Below are positions 34,584 through 44,803 of a stretch of DNA of 45,324 bases, in pieces. The stretch lies in assembly GCA_026419515.1 (NCBI GenBank), contig JANZZG010000054.1, positions 1 through 45,324 on the forward strand, written 5' to 3'. The notes beneath the pieces were generated by a model. The model did not search any database. It saw nothing but the letters and a program-made list of their open reading frames with translations, and had not been told where the DNA came from. Positions within the stretch are counted from its first letter, which is position 1. Each line of letters opens with the position of its first letter. The stretch comes from Methylophilaceae bacterium (GTDB lineage: Bacteria; Pseudomonadota; Gammaproteobacteria; Burkholderiales; Methylophilaceae). A program made the position numbers and the translations under genes.

Positions 34584-36286
34584 ACCGGAACCTCCACCCG
34601 GATACACACGCCCTCGCCTGGCGCTGATTCCACCACGAAACGTCCACGCAAGGCTTGCACTCGCTCGCGCATACCGAGCAGACCAAAATGACGGGTTTGG
34701 TCGATTTCACAATAGTTCATACCGACTCCATCATCCTTGACGGTCAAACAGACCATACCCGCCTCGTTTCGTTCCAAGGTGATGACAATGTGGGCCGCCT
34801 GGGCATGACGCAAAGCGTTGGTCACGGCTTCCTGCACGATACGATAGAGGCTGATGTTGAGCGCCTCGCCCAGATCGTCGAGCGCACCAGAGAACCGCAA
34901 ATCGAATTCTACCTCGGGGTGTTGTTCCTGCCACCCCGACACCACGTCGCGTAGGGCCTCGGCCAAGCCGAGGTTGTCGAGCACCCCTGGTCGCAACTGA
35001 CGGATGATGTTGTGCATGCCGTCATAGATGTGGTTGGCCGCCGCCGCAATGGTCTGCGCCGCCGCTTCTATCTCCGGCATTTTGCCACTGGCCTTGTTAC
35101 CGATCACCACGGCAAAGGTCTTGATGGCGGTGACATACTGGCCCAGTTCGTCATGCAGTTCGCGCGCCAGGGAGCGGCGTTCTTCCTCGACATGACGCTG
35201 GATCAGCTGCGTCAGCTGGCGGCTTTCCTTGAGCTGTCGCTCGGATTCCTCGGCACGCTTGCGCTCGGTGATGTCCCGTATGCTGCAGATCTCGCCCACG
35301 ACCGTGTCGTGAGCGAGGTCAACCAGCGGGGCGGCCGACAGCGACACGTCGAGCAGCCGACCGTCCTTGGTCAGCCGTTGGGTATCGTAATTGTCCACCC
35401 TCTGCCGCTTTGCAATGGTAGCCAGATTTTGGTCGAGTTCGCCTTCGCGCCCCGGAGGGATGAGCCGGGCGGCCGATTGACCGAGGATCTCGCCGGACGA
35501 ATAACCGAACAACCGCTCGGCGGCTGGATTCCATAAAGAAATGCGCCCATCCATGTCGTGGATCATGATGGCATCCCCGGTCTGTCTGACGACCTGCGCC
35601 AGACGGCGATTTTCTTCAGTGCTGGCTTCGAGAGAAGCCGCCATACGGTTGAAGTTTTGGCCGATGTGATTGAATTCGGGAAGTGAGAAAGTCGGCAACC
35701 GCACCGCAAGGTCTCCCTGTTCCATGCGGTTGATCGCCTGCAGGATATGGCGGAGCGGACGCAGTGCCCGACCCAAGGCCCAGTACACCAAAAGGTTGAG
35801 CGCGACGAAAAAAAACGACGATAGTAACAGGAGGTCACGCACCCCACTCCAGGCTTCCCGGATCGCTCCTCCCGGATTGGAGACGATTTCCAGATACCCA
35901 TAACGCAGACGACGCACGGCGACTTCTGGTTCAGGAGCCACCATATGCACGAACCACTCCGGGGGATCGACATCCAGCCGGAAAGTCGACTTCGGAGAGG
36001 CATAAATCAGACGGCGAGCACCATCGTAGAGCGCGATGTCCACACTGCGCACATGGCCCAATGACTGCAGAAAGTCGCGTAAAACCTCATGCGTGAGGCC
36101 GAGTTCCGGATTGCGGTAAGAGCTGATGATGACAGTCTCCAACAACTGCGTGGTGACGCGCATGGCCGCCTCCACCCCCTCCTTGATCGAAGTGCGCGTT
36201 TCCTTGAGGATGACGAAGCCCATGCTCGCCAGAAAAACCAGCAACAGTAGGGTGATCATCAGATTGAGACGAAAACGCAAGCTCAT
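34580..36286 (-). CDS. membrane histidine kinase, HAMP-PAS-HisKA_3-HATPase
   Basis: Sensor kinase of 568 residues. Order: transmembrane segment 8-27, periplasmic sensor about 28-150, transmembrane 151-170, HAMP about 171-225, PAS about 230-345, HisKA_3 dimerisation helix with phospho-acceptor H378 (ARELHDELGQ), and HATPase_c about 470-568 (NALRHAQ, DDGVGM, GLLGMRERV). This is the NarX/NreB-type kinase class that works with NarL-type regulators. No iron-sulfur or haem ligands are evident in the PAS domain. The gene is divergent from prk across 97 bases. Signal unknown. Confidence 0.92.
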   Translation of the reverse strand: MSLRFRLNLMITLLLLVFLASMGFVILKETRTSIKEGVEAAMRVTTQLLETVIISSYRNPELGLTHEVLRDFLQSLGHVRSVDIALYDGARRLIYASPKSTFRLDVDPPEWFVHMVAPEPEVAVRRLRYGYLEIVSNPGGAIREAWSGVRDLLLLSSFFFVALNLLVYWALGRALRPLRHILQAINRMEQGDLAVRLPTFSLPEFNHIGQNFNRMAASLEASTEENRRLAQVVRQTGDAIMIHDMDGRISLWNPAAERLFGYSSGEILGQSAARLIPPGREGELDQNLATIAKRQRVDNYDTQRLTKDGRLLDVSLSAAPLVDLAHDTVVGEICSIRDITERKRAEESERQLKESRQLTQLIQRHVEEERRSLARELHDELGQYVTAIKTFAVVIGNKASGKMPEIEAAAQTIAAAANHIYDGMHNIIRQLRPGVLDNLGLAEALRDVVSGWQEQHPEVEFDLRFSGALDDLGEALNISLYRIVQEAVTNALRHAQAAHIVITLERNEAGMVCLTVKDDGVGMNYCEIDQTRHFGLLGMRERVQALRGRFVVESAPGEGVCIRVEVPV

Positions 36287-36311
36287 GACGGGATTTTACA
36301 TGCCTTAACCA

Positions 36312-36339
36312 ATGACGGGTGAGAGGGTTCTGCTAGAAT
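36312..36339 (+). promoter_or_regulatory. candidate prk promoter
   Basis: ATGACG at 36312-36317 and TAGAAT at 36334-36339 are separated by 16 bases, 45 bases before the prk start. The -35 matches TTGACA at 4/6. No clear CbbR-type T-N11-A repeat could be established by eye. Confidence 0.35.
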
Positions 36340-36383
36340 CGTTGGAAAAACTCAATGACCATGAATCAGAGGAGGATCCCCGC

Positions 36384-37274
36384 ATGTCCAGAAAACACCC
36401 CATCATTGCCGTGACCGGTTCCTCGGGGGCCGGAACCACGACAGTGAAACAGGCGTTCGAGAACATTTTCCGCCGCGAGCGGATCACGCCTGCCATCATC
36501 GAGGGCGACAGTATGCACAGTCTGGATCGCGAGGCCTTCCGCGCCGCAGCCGAGGCCCATGCCAAAGCCGGCCACAACACTTTCAGCCATTTCGGTCCGA
36601 AAGCCAACCATTTCGACAAGCTCGAAGAAACATTCCGGCAGTATGCCGAAACCGGCATGTGCAAGCGCCGCTTCTACATCCACAACGAAGCCGAAGCGAT
36701 GGAACACAATGAGCGCCTGGGACTGAATCATTTGAGGGCCGGCACCTTCACGCCATGGGAAGACATCGAAGAGAACACCGATCTGCTGCTTTACGAAGGG
36801 TTACATGGCCTGGCGACAGATGGAGTGCATGACATGGGCAAATATGTCGACCTCGGTATCGGCGTCGTCCCCGTGATCAACCTGGAATGGATCCAGAAGA
36901 TCCATCGTGACAAGGCGGAACGCGGCTACCCGGCAGAAACCACGGTGGACACCATATTGCGCCGCATGCCGGACTATGTCAAATACATCGTTCCCCAATT
37001 TTCCCGCACCGACATCAACTTCCAGCGCGTGCCCACGGTCGACACGTCCAATCCATTCATCGCGCGCGACATCCCGACAGCGGACGAAAGCTTCGTCATC
37101 GTGCGGTTCAAGAATCCGAAAAAAGCCAATTTTCCTTATCTGCTGACCATGATCCCCGACTCGTTCATGTCGCGCGCCAACACCATCGTGGTACCGGGAG
37201 GCAAGATGAGTCTGGCCATGGAACTGATCCTCACCCCACTCATCCATGAAATCATGGAAAACAAGAGAAAGTAA
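36384..37274 (+). CDS. prk: phosphoribulokinase, proteobacterial class
   Basis: Phosphorylates ribulose-5-phosphate to ribulose-1,5-bisphosphate, the RuBisCO substrate, and so marks a Calvin cycle. In 296 residues: P-loop GSSGAGTTTVKQ at 12-23, EGDSMH with the base and Mg ligand, FHF-like segment HFGPKANHFDKLEE, RFYIHNEAEA, LLLYEGLHG and NLEWIQKIHRDKAERGY. The length is the class I (octameric, NADH-activated) type. ATG 36384 has AGAGGAGGA upstream. It is separate from any RuBisCO genes in this window. Its stop codon TAA directly adjoins the MITE-like insert. Confidence 0.96.
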   Translation: MSRKHPIIAVTGSSGAGTTTVKQAFENIFRRERITPAIIEGDSMHSLDREAFRAAAEAHAKAGHNTFSHFGPKANHFDKLEETFRQYAETGMCKRRFYIHNEAEAMEHNERLGLNHLRAGTFTPWEDIEENTDLLLYEGLHGLATDGVHDMGKYVDLGIGVVPVINLEWIQKIHRDKAERGYPAETTVDTILRRMPDYVKYIVPQFSRTDINFQRVPTVDTSNPFIARDIPTADESFVIVRFKNPKKANFPYLLTMIPDSFMSRANTIVVPGGKMSLAMELILTPLIHEIMENKRK

Positions 37275-37490
37275 GGGGAACCCTGAAAAACCGTTGTGAG
37301 GGCTTAAAAGCTAGCGCCTACCGCGCAGCAACCAAGACATGCCATCAAAGTTGGACATAGGAGCGATAACCGCTGGTTGCGGCGGAGGCTTGCGTGAATC
37401 CAGCGAACGTTAAGGTGTCCCGCAGCGGCCGGAGCCCAAAAATCGCGCTACACCCCCTCCGGTCGCACAGCAGCTCATCCAGAGTTTTCC
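37275..37490. mobile_element. possible MITE-like insert between prk and purK stop codons
   Basis: This 216-base stretch has no gene. It begins GGGGAACCCTGAAA directly after the prk TAA and ends AGAGTTTTCC directly before another TAA (37491-37493), so it is flanked by a TAA direct repeat. The two ends form imperfect inverted repeats (GGGGAACCCTGAA against GGAAAACTCTGGA, 10 of 13 matches), recalling IS5-type ends. A 15-codon minus frame, MSNFDGMSWLLRGRR, lies inside. The purK stop codon straddles its right edge. No transposase is present. Confidence 0.35.
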
Positions 37491-38623
37491 TAACCGTCAA
37501 TCACACCGATCTCGGCGCGTGCGCGCATTGCGGTCGCCAACACGGCCTGCTGATCTGATCCAATCACTGTAAAGTGCCCCATTTTGCGGCCCGGTCGCGC
37601 CTCATGCTTTCCATAAAGATGCAGCTTGAGGGCGGGGTGAACGAATAGCCGGCTCCATTCGGGTTGTCCTCCCGGCGGCCAGAGGTCTCCCAGCAAGTTG
37701 ACCATGACCGCTGCACTGTGCTGGTACGGGTCACCCAACGGCAAGCCGCACAAGGCACGGATCTGCTGCTCGAATTGGTTGGTGACGCAGGCATCGATCG
37801 TGTAATGGCCGGAATTGTGCGGGCGAGGCGCCATTTCATTGACATAAATCCGACTGCCACAGACGAAAAATTCCACGCCGAGCGTGCCGACATACCCCAG
37901 CTTTTCCGCCACTCGACGTGCCAATGTTTGTGCTTGCGCACACACCTCGGAAGATCGTCGCGCCGGCGCGATGGTGATGTCAAGAATGCCATTACGGTGA
38001 CGATTCTCCACCGTCGGGAACATGGCCACATTGCCTTGCACATCGCGCGACAGCACCACCGAAACCTCATAATCCAAGGGGAGCATTTTTTCCAACACAC
38101 ACTGTTCTCCCTTGAGCTGGTGGAACGCGGCCCGTGCTTCGTCCGGTGATTGGACACGTATCTGGCCTTTGCCGTCATAGCCAAAGCGAGCCACCTTGAG
38201 AATGCCAGGATAAAGACCGCTGTCGACTTCAGGAAGGTCCGCCTCTGCATTGATCTCGGCATACGGTGCATGCGGAAAGCCATTGTCACGCAAGAAATTC
38301 TTTTCGCTGACACGATGCTGGCATATGGACACGGCAGATGCCGCGGGATGAACGGGAACGGATCTCGCCAGCACTTGCAGCGTGCTGGCCGGGACGTTCT
38401 CGAACTCGGTGGTGATGGCGACACAGCAACGCGCCATTTCATCGAGCGCGGCCGCGTCATCATAAGCGGCGCACAGATGCCGGTCTGCCAGCAGGCCGGC
38501 CGGGCTGTTGCGGTCAGGGTCCAGCACCACCACCTTGTATCCCATCTCATGGGCGGCGATCACAAAGAAGCGCGCCAATTGACCGCCGCCCAGCATGCCC
38601 AGTGTCGCAGGCGGCAGGATCAT
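37490..38623 (-). CDS. purK: N5-carboxyaminoimidazole ribonucleotide synthase
   Basis: ATP-grasp enzyme of purine synthesis that makes N5-CAIR from AIR and bicarbonate. In 377 residues: N-terminal [12 protein letters not shown] at 8-19, ATP-grasp core with [23 protein letters not shown], and [24 protein letters not shown]. The start overlaps the purE stop (ATGA). The C-terminus ends close to the family's usual end, with the stop at the edge of the insert, so the last residues may have been altered by it. Confidence 0.95.
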   Translation of the reverse strand: MILPPATLGMLGGGQLARFFVIAAHEMGYKVVVLDPDRNSPAGLLADRHLCAAYDDAAALDEMARCCVAITTEFENVPASTLQVLARSVPVHPAASAVSICQHRVSEKNFLRDNGFPHAPYAEINAEADLPEVDSGLYPGILKVARFGYDGKGQIRVQSPDEARAAFHQLKGEQCVLEKMLPLDYEVSVVLSRDVQGNVAMFPTVENRHRNGILDITIAPARRSSEVCAQAQTLARRVAEKLGYVGTLGVEFFVCGSRIYVNEMAPRPHNSGHYTIDACVTNQFEQQIRALCGLPLGDPYQHSAAVMVNLLGDLWPPGGQPEWSRLFVHPALKLHLYGKHEARPGRKMGHFTVIGSDQQAVLATAMRARAEIGVIDG

Positions 38624-39117
38624 ATTTCCCTCCGCAGCGTCATGCCCAGCACCTTTTCAGTCTGCGCCTGGCGGAACGTGGACAGCTTATCGGCCAGCGC
38701 CGCATCCGTGGTGGCCAGCATGGCGATGGCAAACAACGCCGCATTGGCCGCCCCCGCTTCCCCTATGGCAAACGTTGCCACCGGCACACCTTTGGGCATC
38801 TGAACGATGGAAAGCAGGGAATCCTGGCCCTGCAGGTGTTTGGTAGGGACCGGCACCCCCAACACGGGCACGGTGGTCTTGGCTGCCACCATGCCAGGAA
38901 GGTGCGCGGCCCCCCCCGCGCCGGCAATGATGGCACGATAGCCACTGATGGCGGCTTTTTCGGCAAACTCGAACATCAAGTCTGGCGTGCGGTGTGCCGA
39001 TACGACACGCGCTACATAAGGCACGCCAAAATCGTCCAGCACGGCCGCAGCTGCTTGCATGATCGGCCAGTCGCTATCAGACCCCATGATGATGGCGATC
39101 AAAGGTTGCTTTTCCAT
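38620..39117 (-). CDS. purE: N5-CAIR mutase
   Basis: Converts N5-CAIR to CAIR in purine synthesis. The 165 residues are the class I form. Seen: [12 protein letters not shown] around 9-20, VSAHRTPD with the catalytic histidine, [17 protein letters not shown] and [17 protein letters not shown], and [13 protein letters not shown]. Translationally coupled to purK. Confidence 0.96.
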   Translation of the reverse strand: MEKQPLIAIIMGSDSDWPIMQAAAAVLDDFGVPYVARVVSAHRTPDLMFEFAEKAAISGYRAIIAGAGGAAHLPGMVAAKTTVPVLGVPVPTKHLQGQDSLLSIVQMPKGVPVATFAIGEAGAANAALFAIAMLATTDAALADKLSTFRQAQTEKVLGMTLRREI

Positions 39118-39176
39118 CGTTCACTCTTTCTTGCTTCTTGCGCGTCGTTGCGAAACCATGAGACTCGCATCGCATG

Positions 39177-39247
39177 GCACCTCCTGCTTGCACAGGTGCG
39201 TTACATCCCCACAGCCGCTCGTCCCTGGCGAGATAGCACCTGGCTGT
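39177..39247 (-). other. inverted repeats between proB and purE
   Basis: GCACCT (39177-39182) pairs with AGGTGC (39194-39199); ACAGCC (39211-39216) pairs with GGCTGT (39242-39247) enclosing CTCG/CGAG (39218-39221, 39229-39232). The structures follow the proB stop and precede purE on the same strand. They may be a factor-dependent terminator or a purE leader; no T-run is present. Confidence 0.3.
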
Positions 39248-39258
39248 CTAGAGTAATA

Positions 39259-41459
<2,201 letters not shown>

Positions 41460-41717
41460 TCAAACCGGAATGACACTCACCGTCTTGCGTTGCATCGGAC
41501 CTTTGACGCTGAAATGCACTTTGCCATCCACTTTGGCGAACAGGGTATGATCTTTGCCCATGCCCACGTTCTCCCCGGGATGCATCCGTGTGCCGCGCTG
41601 GCGCACGATGATGCTACCTGCAGACACCCACTGGTCACCATAGGCCTTCACGCCCAGACGTTTGGACTCCGAGTCGCGACCATTGCGAGAACTCCCACCT
41701 GCTTTTTTATGTGCCAT
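41460..41717 (-). CDS. rpmA: 50S ribosomal protein L27
   Basis: An 85-residue ribosomal protein near the peptidyl transferase centre. Seen: [21 protein letters not shown]-terminus, then [20 protein letters not shown] and [16 protein letters not shown]. The N-terminus has no Firmicutes-type cleaved extension. It follows rplU by 25 bases, sharing its promoter. Confidence 0.98.
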   Translation of the reverse strand: MAHKKAGGSSRNGRDSESKRLGVKAYGDQWVSAGSIIVRQRGTRMHPGENVGMGKDHTLFAKVDGKVHFSVKGPMQRKTVSVIPV

Positions 41718-41742
41718 CGTTTACCTCCTTGCTTGCCTGGAA

Positions 41743-42057
41743 TTATTTGGCGGCAATCTTTTCGATCCGGATTTCGGTATATGCCTGACGGTGCCCTTGC
41801 GTCTTACGATAGTGTTTACGACGACGCATCTTGAAAATCATGACTTTGTCACTGCGACCATGCGAGACTACGGTGGCCTCAACCGAAGCCCCTTGGACTA
41901 CGGGTGCACCAATAGTAATCTTGTCGCCATCTGCCACCATCAAAACTTGATCCAGCACCAGATTGCTTCCAATCTCACCCGCCAACTTTTCCACTTTGAT
42001 TTTCGTGCCTGGCGCCACACGATATTGCTTGCCGCCAGTCTTGATCACCGCATACAT
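41743..42057 (-). CDS. rplU: 50S ribosomal protein L21
   Basis: A 104-residue 23S rRNA-binding protein. Seen: [20 protein letters not shown] at the start and [20 protein letters not shown] near the end, the family signature. First gene of rplU-rpmA, behind a near-consensus promoter. Confidence 0.98.
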   Translation of the reverse strand: MYAVIKTGGKQYRVAPGTKIKVEKLAGEIGSNLVLDQVLMVADGDKITIGAPVVQGASVEATVVSHGRSDKVMIFKMRRRKHYRKTQGHRQAYTEIRIEKIAAK

Positions 42058-42097
42058 GTCGAGCCTCGTAAGCTACCGTTGGTTGAAAGAATCGCGG

Positions 42098-42126
42098 ATT
42101 ATACGGACGTCTGCAAACTCGGTCAA
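42098..42126 (-). promoter_or_regulatory. sigma70 promoter of rplU-rpmA
   Basis: On the minus strand TTGACC (42126-42121) lies 17 bases before a perfect TATAAT (42103-42098). The transcript would start near 42091 and have a leader of about 34 bases. Confidence 0.8.
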
Positions 42127-42137
42127 TCGGGCCAATA

Positions 42138-42176
42138 GTGTTTGCTCGTGGTAGAATTCCAACCTTGAGCAAACAC
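42138..42176 (+). promoter_or_regulatory. 10-bp inverted repeat upstream of ispB
   Basis: GTGTTTGCTC at 42138-42147 pairs perfectly with GAGCAAACAC at 42167-42176 across 19 bases that contain TAGAAT. It ends 18 bases before the GTG start. It may be an operator or an mRNA hairpin. Confidence 0.4.
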
Positions 42177-42194
42177 CCAACCCATTTCCGATCC

Positions 42195-43163
42195 GTGTCC
42201 CTCGATCTCATCCAAGCCAGTATCGCCGAAGATATGCGCTTGGTTGACGAAGAAATTCGGCGTCACCTGCATTCCGAAGTTGCACTCGTCAACCAAGTGT
42301 CCGAATATATCATCAATAGCGGAGGAAAACGCCTACGTCCCACTCTGGTACTGCTCGCGGCTGGCTGTTTCGGGCGGATCGAAGCCCATCATTACACGCT
42401 CGCGGCCATCATAGAATTCATCCACACCGCCACCCTGTTGCACGATGATGTCGTCGATGGCTCCAGTATGCGGCGTGGCCGTGATACCGCGAACAGCCTG
42501 TTTGGTAACGCTGCGAGCGTCCTGGTTGGCGACTTCATCTATTCGCGTGCTTTTCAGATGATGGTTGGTATCCGGAACATGCGCGTCATGGAAATTTTGG
42601 CAGATGCCACCAACCTCATCGCCGAAGGCGAAGTGTTGCAGCTGCTCAACTGCCATGATGCGGATGTCACCGACGAAGCCTATTTGAAAGTGATCCGTTA
42701 CAAAACGGCAAAACTCTTCGAGGCTGCTGCTCGCCTCGGTGCTCTCCTCAGCAATGCGTCGGTGCGCGATGAACACGCCATGGCTGAATATGGAATGCGG
42801 CTTGGCACAGCTTTCCAGCTGATCGATGATGTGCTGGATTTCTGCGGAGATGCCGACAGCATCGGCAAAAATCTAGGAGATGACTTGGCGGAAGGGAAGC
42901 CAACCTTACCCCTGCTCTATGCGATGCACAACGGAACCCCCCAACAGTCCCAACTGATCCGCAACGCCATCGAGCGAGGCGGATTGGAAAGCCTGCAGGA
43001 AGTGATTGCCGCTGTCAATGAGGCCGGTGCGCTCGATCATGTACGCAAACTCGCTCAACATGAATCTGAAGCCGCCTGTCGCGCCATCTCCCATCTTCCG
43101 GTTTCAAATTACCATATGGCTCTGGTAGAATTGGCCTCCTTTGCGGTTCACCGAGCCTATTGA
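42195..43163 (+). CDS. ispB: octaprenyl diphosphate synthase-type polyprenyl synthase
   Basis: Makes the long isoprenoid side chain for ubiquinone. In 322 residues: GGKRLRPTLVLLAAG around 48-62, first aspartate-rich motif LLHDDVVDGSSMRRG, GEVLQLLN, YRYKTAKLFEAA-like segment, and second aspartate-rich motif QLIDDVLDFCGD. I prefer GTG 42195, which yields the usual MSLDLI start; the frame is open 19 codons further upstream, through the inverted repeat. Chain length (octaprenyl) is inferred from the lineage. Confidence 0.92.
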   Translation: MSLDLIQASIAEDMRLVDEEIRRHLHSEVALVNQVSEYIINSGGKRLRPTLVLLAAGCFGRIEAHHYTLAAIIEFIHTATLLHDDVVDGSSMRRGRDTANSLFGNAASVLVGDFIYSRAFQMMVGIRNMRVMEILADATNLIAEGEVLQLLNCHDADVTDEAYLKVIRYKTAKLFEAAARLGALLSNASVRDEHAMAEYGMRLGTAFQLIDDVLDFCGDADSIGKNLGDDLAEGKPTLPLLYAMHNGTPQQSQLIRNAIERGGLESLQEVIAAVNEAGALDHVRKLAQHESEAACRAISHLPVSNYHMALVELASFAVHRAY

Positions 43164-43179
43164 TAGAACGAACCACAGT

Positions 43180-43256
43180 CGGGGTGTAGCTTAGCCTGGT
43201 AGAGCGCTACGTTCGGGACGTAGAGGCCGGAGGTTCGAATCCTCTCACCCCGACCA
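43180..43256 (+). tRNA. tRNA-Pro (CGG)
   Basis: A 77-nt tRNA with CCA encoded. The acceptor stem CGGGGTG pairs with CACCCCG, with discriminator A. The anticodon arm CTACG-TTCGGGA-CGTAG gives anticodon CGG, reading the proline codon CCG. The T arm carries GGTTCGAAT. It lies 16 bases after ispB. Confidence 0.97.
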
Positions 43257-43575
43257 ATATTAATCCGCAGCCACGTTGGCATCGATTTGTGGCAGCAAGA
43301 AACGGCTTCGATTTTTCCCGGCCTTGATTGGCCTTCCATTTCGCATAGACTTCCAGCAGCATCTTCATACTGGAACAGCCCATCTGCCTTAACAACCCAC
43401 ATAGGTTTTGCTCCGGACACAACCGACGCAAGAGCCTGCGCCACCCGGCGCTTTTGTGCGCCTATTTCGGACTCCGCCTGCATGAGTTACTGGCCAACTA
43501 TACGCTGACCATACAACCGGCAGGATGAGAAGATGCAGCTTTTCAGGAACGACGCATTCAGTGAACTTTATTTTG
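43257..43575. other. 319-base stretch without a recognised gene, between tRNA-Pro and rpoH
   Basis: No family member is recognised here. A minus-strand frame starts at ATG 43483 (MQAESEIGAQKRRVAQALAS), has coding-like codon use for about 75 codons and then runs into the tRNA, where it must be spurious. It could be a relic of something once inserted at the tRNA 3' end; no integrase or duplicated tRNA end was found. Confidence 0.4.
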
Positions 43576-43602
43576 TTAGCACTCTCTAATGGTGAGTGCT
43601 AA
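43576..43602 (+). promoter_or_regulatory. CIRCE element (HrcA operator) upstream of rpoH
   Basis: TTAGCACTC at 43576-43584, nine bases, then GAGTGCTAA at 43594-43602 is an exact match to the CIRCE consensus TTAGCACTC-N9-GAGTGCTAA. It lies 35 bases before the rpoH start, in the leader or promoter; TCTAAT at 43585-43590 within it could be the -10. It implies repression of rpoH by HrcA. Confidence 0.93.
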
Positions 43603-43637
43603 AATGAATTTGTTCGACGCTCAAAGGAGGAAAGACT

Positions 43638-44492
43638 GTGACGCAAGCACTTGCCATGAACATGCCCATGCCCGCAGGCAGCCTGGAAAGTTACATCCAA
43701 GCGGTGAAGTCTTTTCCTGTGCTTTCCGCTGAAGAAGAGTACGAACTTGGCATGCGTCTTAAACTTTACAATGACCTCGAAGCGGCGCGCAAGCTCATTC
43801 TTTCTCACCTGCGTCTGGTCGTGAGCATCGCGCGTAGCTATTCCGGTTATGGGCTTCCGCAAGCAGACCTGATTCAAGAAGGCAACCTGGGCCTGATGAA
43901 GGCCGTCAGACGCTTCGACCCAGAGCGGGGGGTGCGCTTGGTCTCTTTTGCCGTCCACTGGATCAAGGCAGAAATCCACGAGTTCATTCTGCGTAACTGG
44001 CGCCTGGTCAAGATCGCCACCACCAAGGCCCAGCGCAAGCTATTCTTCAACCTGCGCAGCATGAAAACACATGAGGGAAGCCTGCGTCCAGAAGAAGTGC
44101 AGGAAATCGCGCGCGAACTCAAGGTCAAACCGGAAGAAGTGGTCGAGATGGATGCGCGCTTCAATGGTCATGACATCGCTATGGAAGCGCACGGCAGCGA
44201 AGACGGCGAGGAAGTCTTCAGTCCAATCGCCTATCTCGAAGATCAGCGCCCTGATCCTTCTGAAGAGCTCGCGGAGCGCGAAATCGAGATGTTGCAAGCA
44301 GATGGTCTCAAGCGAGCCCTGGCGAGTCTGGACGAGCGCAGCCGCCGTATCGTAGAAGCTCGCTGGCTAAAAGAAGGAGGCGGTGCTACATTGCATGAAT
44401 TGGCTGCGGAATATGGGGTTTCCGCCGAGCGGATCCGCCAAATCGAGCAAAAGGCCATGCAAAAAATGAGGCAGCTGATCCCTGCATCCTAG
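43638..44492 (+). CDS. rpoH: heat shock sigma factor RpoH (sigma32)
   Basis: Directs RNA polymerase to heat shock promoters. In 284 residues: region 1.2/2 with LILSHLRLVVSIARSYSGYG, GLPQADLIQEGNLGLMKAVR and FDPERGVRLVSFAVHWIKAE, the diagnostic RpoH box QRKLFFNLR near 133-141, and region 4 HTH AAEYGVSAERIRQIEQKAMQ. The GTG start at 43638 has an AGGAGG seven bases upstream. A CIRCE element precedes it and a strong terminator follows. Transcribed alone; ftsEX-ftsY are not upstream, unlike in enterics. Confidence 0.96.
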   Translation: MTQALAMNMPMPAGSLESYIQAVKSFPVLSAEEEYELGMRLKLYNDLEAARKLILSHLRLVVSIARSYSGYGLPQADLIQEGNLGLMKAVRRFDPERGVRLVSFAVHWIKAEIHEFILRNWRLVKIATTKAQRKLFFNLRSMKTHEGSLRPEEVQEIARELKVKPEEVVEMDARFNGHDIAMEAHGSEDGEEVFSPIAYLEDQRPDPSEELAEREIEMLQADGLKRALASLDERSRRIVEARWLKEGGGATLHELAAEYGVSAERIRQIEQKAMQKMRQLIPAS

Positions 44493-44510
44493 GCTGTGGT
44501 GCATCCAGCA

Positions 44511-44540
44511 AAAAAACGGCTGCCGCGGCAGCCGTTTTTT
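44511..44540. terminator. bidirectional rho-independent terminator
   Basis: ACGGCTGCC and GGCAGCCGT form a perfect GC-rich stem, flanked by A6-7 on the left and T6 on the right, so it terminates rpoH rightward and the small gene at 44556-44654 leftward. It lies 19 bases after the rpoH stop. Confidence 0.92.
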
Positions 44541-44555
44541 GCATCTTCGCATTGC

Positions 44556-44654
44556 CTATCCCAAGATCACGGAAAAGAAACTGATATAAGACCACACGAT
44601 CAACGCCACAATGATGGTCATGGGCAAGTTTTCCCAGGTAAACAGGTGCGCCAT
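44556..44654 (-). CDS. 32-residue single-span membrane protein, unrecognised
   Basis: Minus-strand ATG at 44654, TAG at 44556. It reads MAHLFTWENLP and then one hydrophobic helix of about 20 residues (MTIIVALIVWSYISFFSVIL) ending in G. The start is preceded by GGAGGGAG with a 6-base spacer. A near-consensus promoter lies 38 bases further upstream, and the bidirectional terminator shared with rpoH closes the unit. So promoter, ribosome binding site, frame and terminator are all present for a monocistronic transcript. The helix resembles small subunits of membrane complexes in size; I recognise no family and assign no function. Topology is probably N-out or N-in single span; charges do not decide. 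Confidence 0.75.
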   Translation of the reverse strand: MAHLFTWENLPMTIIVALIVWSYISFFSVILG

Positions 44655-44692
44655 TTCAAACTCCCTCCAGTAATTAAGGATTCATGGGTCGC

Positions 44693-44720
44693 ATTTTAGT
44701 TCGATGTGCCTGGATGTCAA
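44693..44720 (-). promoter_or_regulatory. near-consensus sigma70 promoter of the small membrane protein
   Basis: On the minus strand a perfect TTGACA (44720-44715) is followed after 16 bases by TAAAAT (44698-44693, 5/6 of TATAAT). Transcription would start near 44686, leaving a leader of about 32 bases that includes GGAGGGAG. Confidence 0.75.
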
Positions 44721-44803
44721 GGCGGAGGTGTAGAGAGCAAATAAACTGTCCGGAGTTGTAGCACGAGGTTTGTCCGGTTTAACTGGTGCCGAGGAGGTGC
44801 CGG

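Noticed and set aside
39177-39247. Purine riboswitch before purE
   Set aside because: The inverted repeats there do not form the three-way junction with the conserved loop-loop bases of the purine aptamer, and the spacing is unlike it.
43157-43483. 108-codon minus-strand frame running through tRNA-Pro
   Set aside because: The C-terminal third is the complement of a tRNA gene (a familiar false-protein pattern), and the rest has no recognised relative. Kept only as a remark on the intergenic region.
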